Assembly (NCBI RefSeq): GCF_015644585.1 | Contig: NZ_JADOBI010000016.1 | Span: forward strand, 1 to 64,000 | Reading direction: 5' to 3' | Origin: Rahnella laticis | Lineage (GTDB): Bacteria > Pseudomonadota > Gammaproteobacteria > Enterobacterales > Enterobacteriaceae | DNA: 64,000 bases | Shown: positions 63,882 through 64,000 of the stretch, in pieces | Layout: each line of letters begins with the position of its first letter | How positions within the stretch are numbered: position 1 is the stretch's first letter | Notes under the pieces: model-generated | What the model was told of the DNA's origin: nothing | The model's input: only the letters and a program-made list of their open reading frames with translations | The model's database searches: none | Program-made: the position numbers and the translations under genes

Positions 63882-64000
63882 TTATTCGTCCGTGCCGCCC
63901 AAACCTGGCCCGTTGCGGCGCAGCGGATTAATCAGGCTTTGCAGCCCTTCGCTTTTAATCGCCAGCGTCAGCTGCATCAGTTCGCCGAGTTTCCCCTCGG
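63882..64000 (-). CDS. ypeB: YpeB (DUF3820 family), C-terminal part
   Basis: The last 39 codons of a leftward gene whose 5' end lies beyond the window: GKLGELMQLTLAIKSEGLQ aligns with E. coli YpeB. It is slightly longer at the end (RRNGPGLGGTDE). In E. coli ypeB lies between ligA and yfeH, so ligA/zipA are expected to the right. DUF3820 proteins are small putative nucleic-acid-associated proteins of unknown function. Confidence 0.82.
   Translation of the reverse strand, partial: EGKLGELMQLTLAIKSEGLQSLINPLRRNGPGLGGTDE

Overview
The window looks like chromosome of a gammaproteobacterium of the order Enterobacterales, most likely Rahnella or another Yersiniaceae member. Many products are close to E. 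coli K-12 proteins (AlaC, YpdA/YpdB, Glk, YfeO, MntH, NupC, GltX, YfeR/YfeH, YpeB), and much of the right half keeps the order of the E. coli alaC to ypeB segment. Other blocks (ipdC, eutBC-eat, a PACE efflux gene, curli, a formate hydrogenlyase locus) are interleaved. No RNA-seq or database search was available; functions rest on recognised sequence similarity and visible motifs.

Layout. 1-947: the 3' end of an IS110-family element, three tandem copies of a ~138-bp repeat, and a 43-bp hairpin repeat array. 948-5883: yghU/yghX, an AT-rich orphan glycosyltransferase-like gene, holE, and a LysR gene divergent from a carboxymuconolactone decarboxylase-like/tautomerase pair. 5980-26865: a complete formate hydrogenlyase-1 (FHL-1) island. 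hypABCDE-fhlA runs leftward, hycABCDEFGHI rightward, followed by hydN-fdhF-hypF and a NiCoT nickel permease. 26901-31589: curli (csgBAC leftward, csgDEFG rightward). 31643-36383: small metabolic and membrane genes, cytochrome b561, a PEBP-family protein and an AraC regulator. 36477-53116: alaC, a GNAT gene, ypdAB, hiuH, glk, yfeO, ygeA, a PACE transporter, LysR/ipdC, yghZ, ypeC, mntH, nupC. 53270-56817: two tRNA-Ala genes, an FNT-family channel, gltX, then three tRNA-Val and one tRNA-Lys. 56886-64000: eutBC-eat, a nucleotidyltransferase, a flxA-like gene behind a sigma-28 promoter, yfeR/yfeH and the 3' end of ypeB.

How it works together. The FHL island carries almost everything needed to disproportionate formate to CO2 and H2: the formate dehydrogenase H subunit (FdhF), electron-transfer ferredoxins (HycB, HycF, HydN), the membrane arm (HycC, HycD), the [NiFe] hydrogenase (HycE, HycG), maturation (HypA-F, HycH, HycI), nickel uptake, and the regulators FhlA and HycA. 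Three sigma-54 promoters (before hypA, hycA and hydN) are each accompanied by a shared 14-bp near-palindrome that I propose as the FhlA operator. FdhF has cysteine (TGT) at codon 140 where E. coli has selenocysteine, so this FHL should be selenium-independent. HypB carries a His-rich nickel-binding stretch built from 15-bp repeats.
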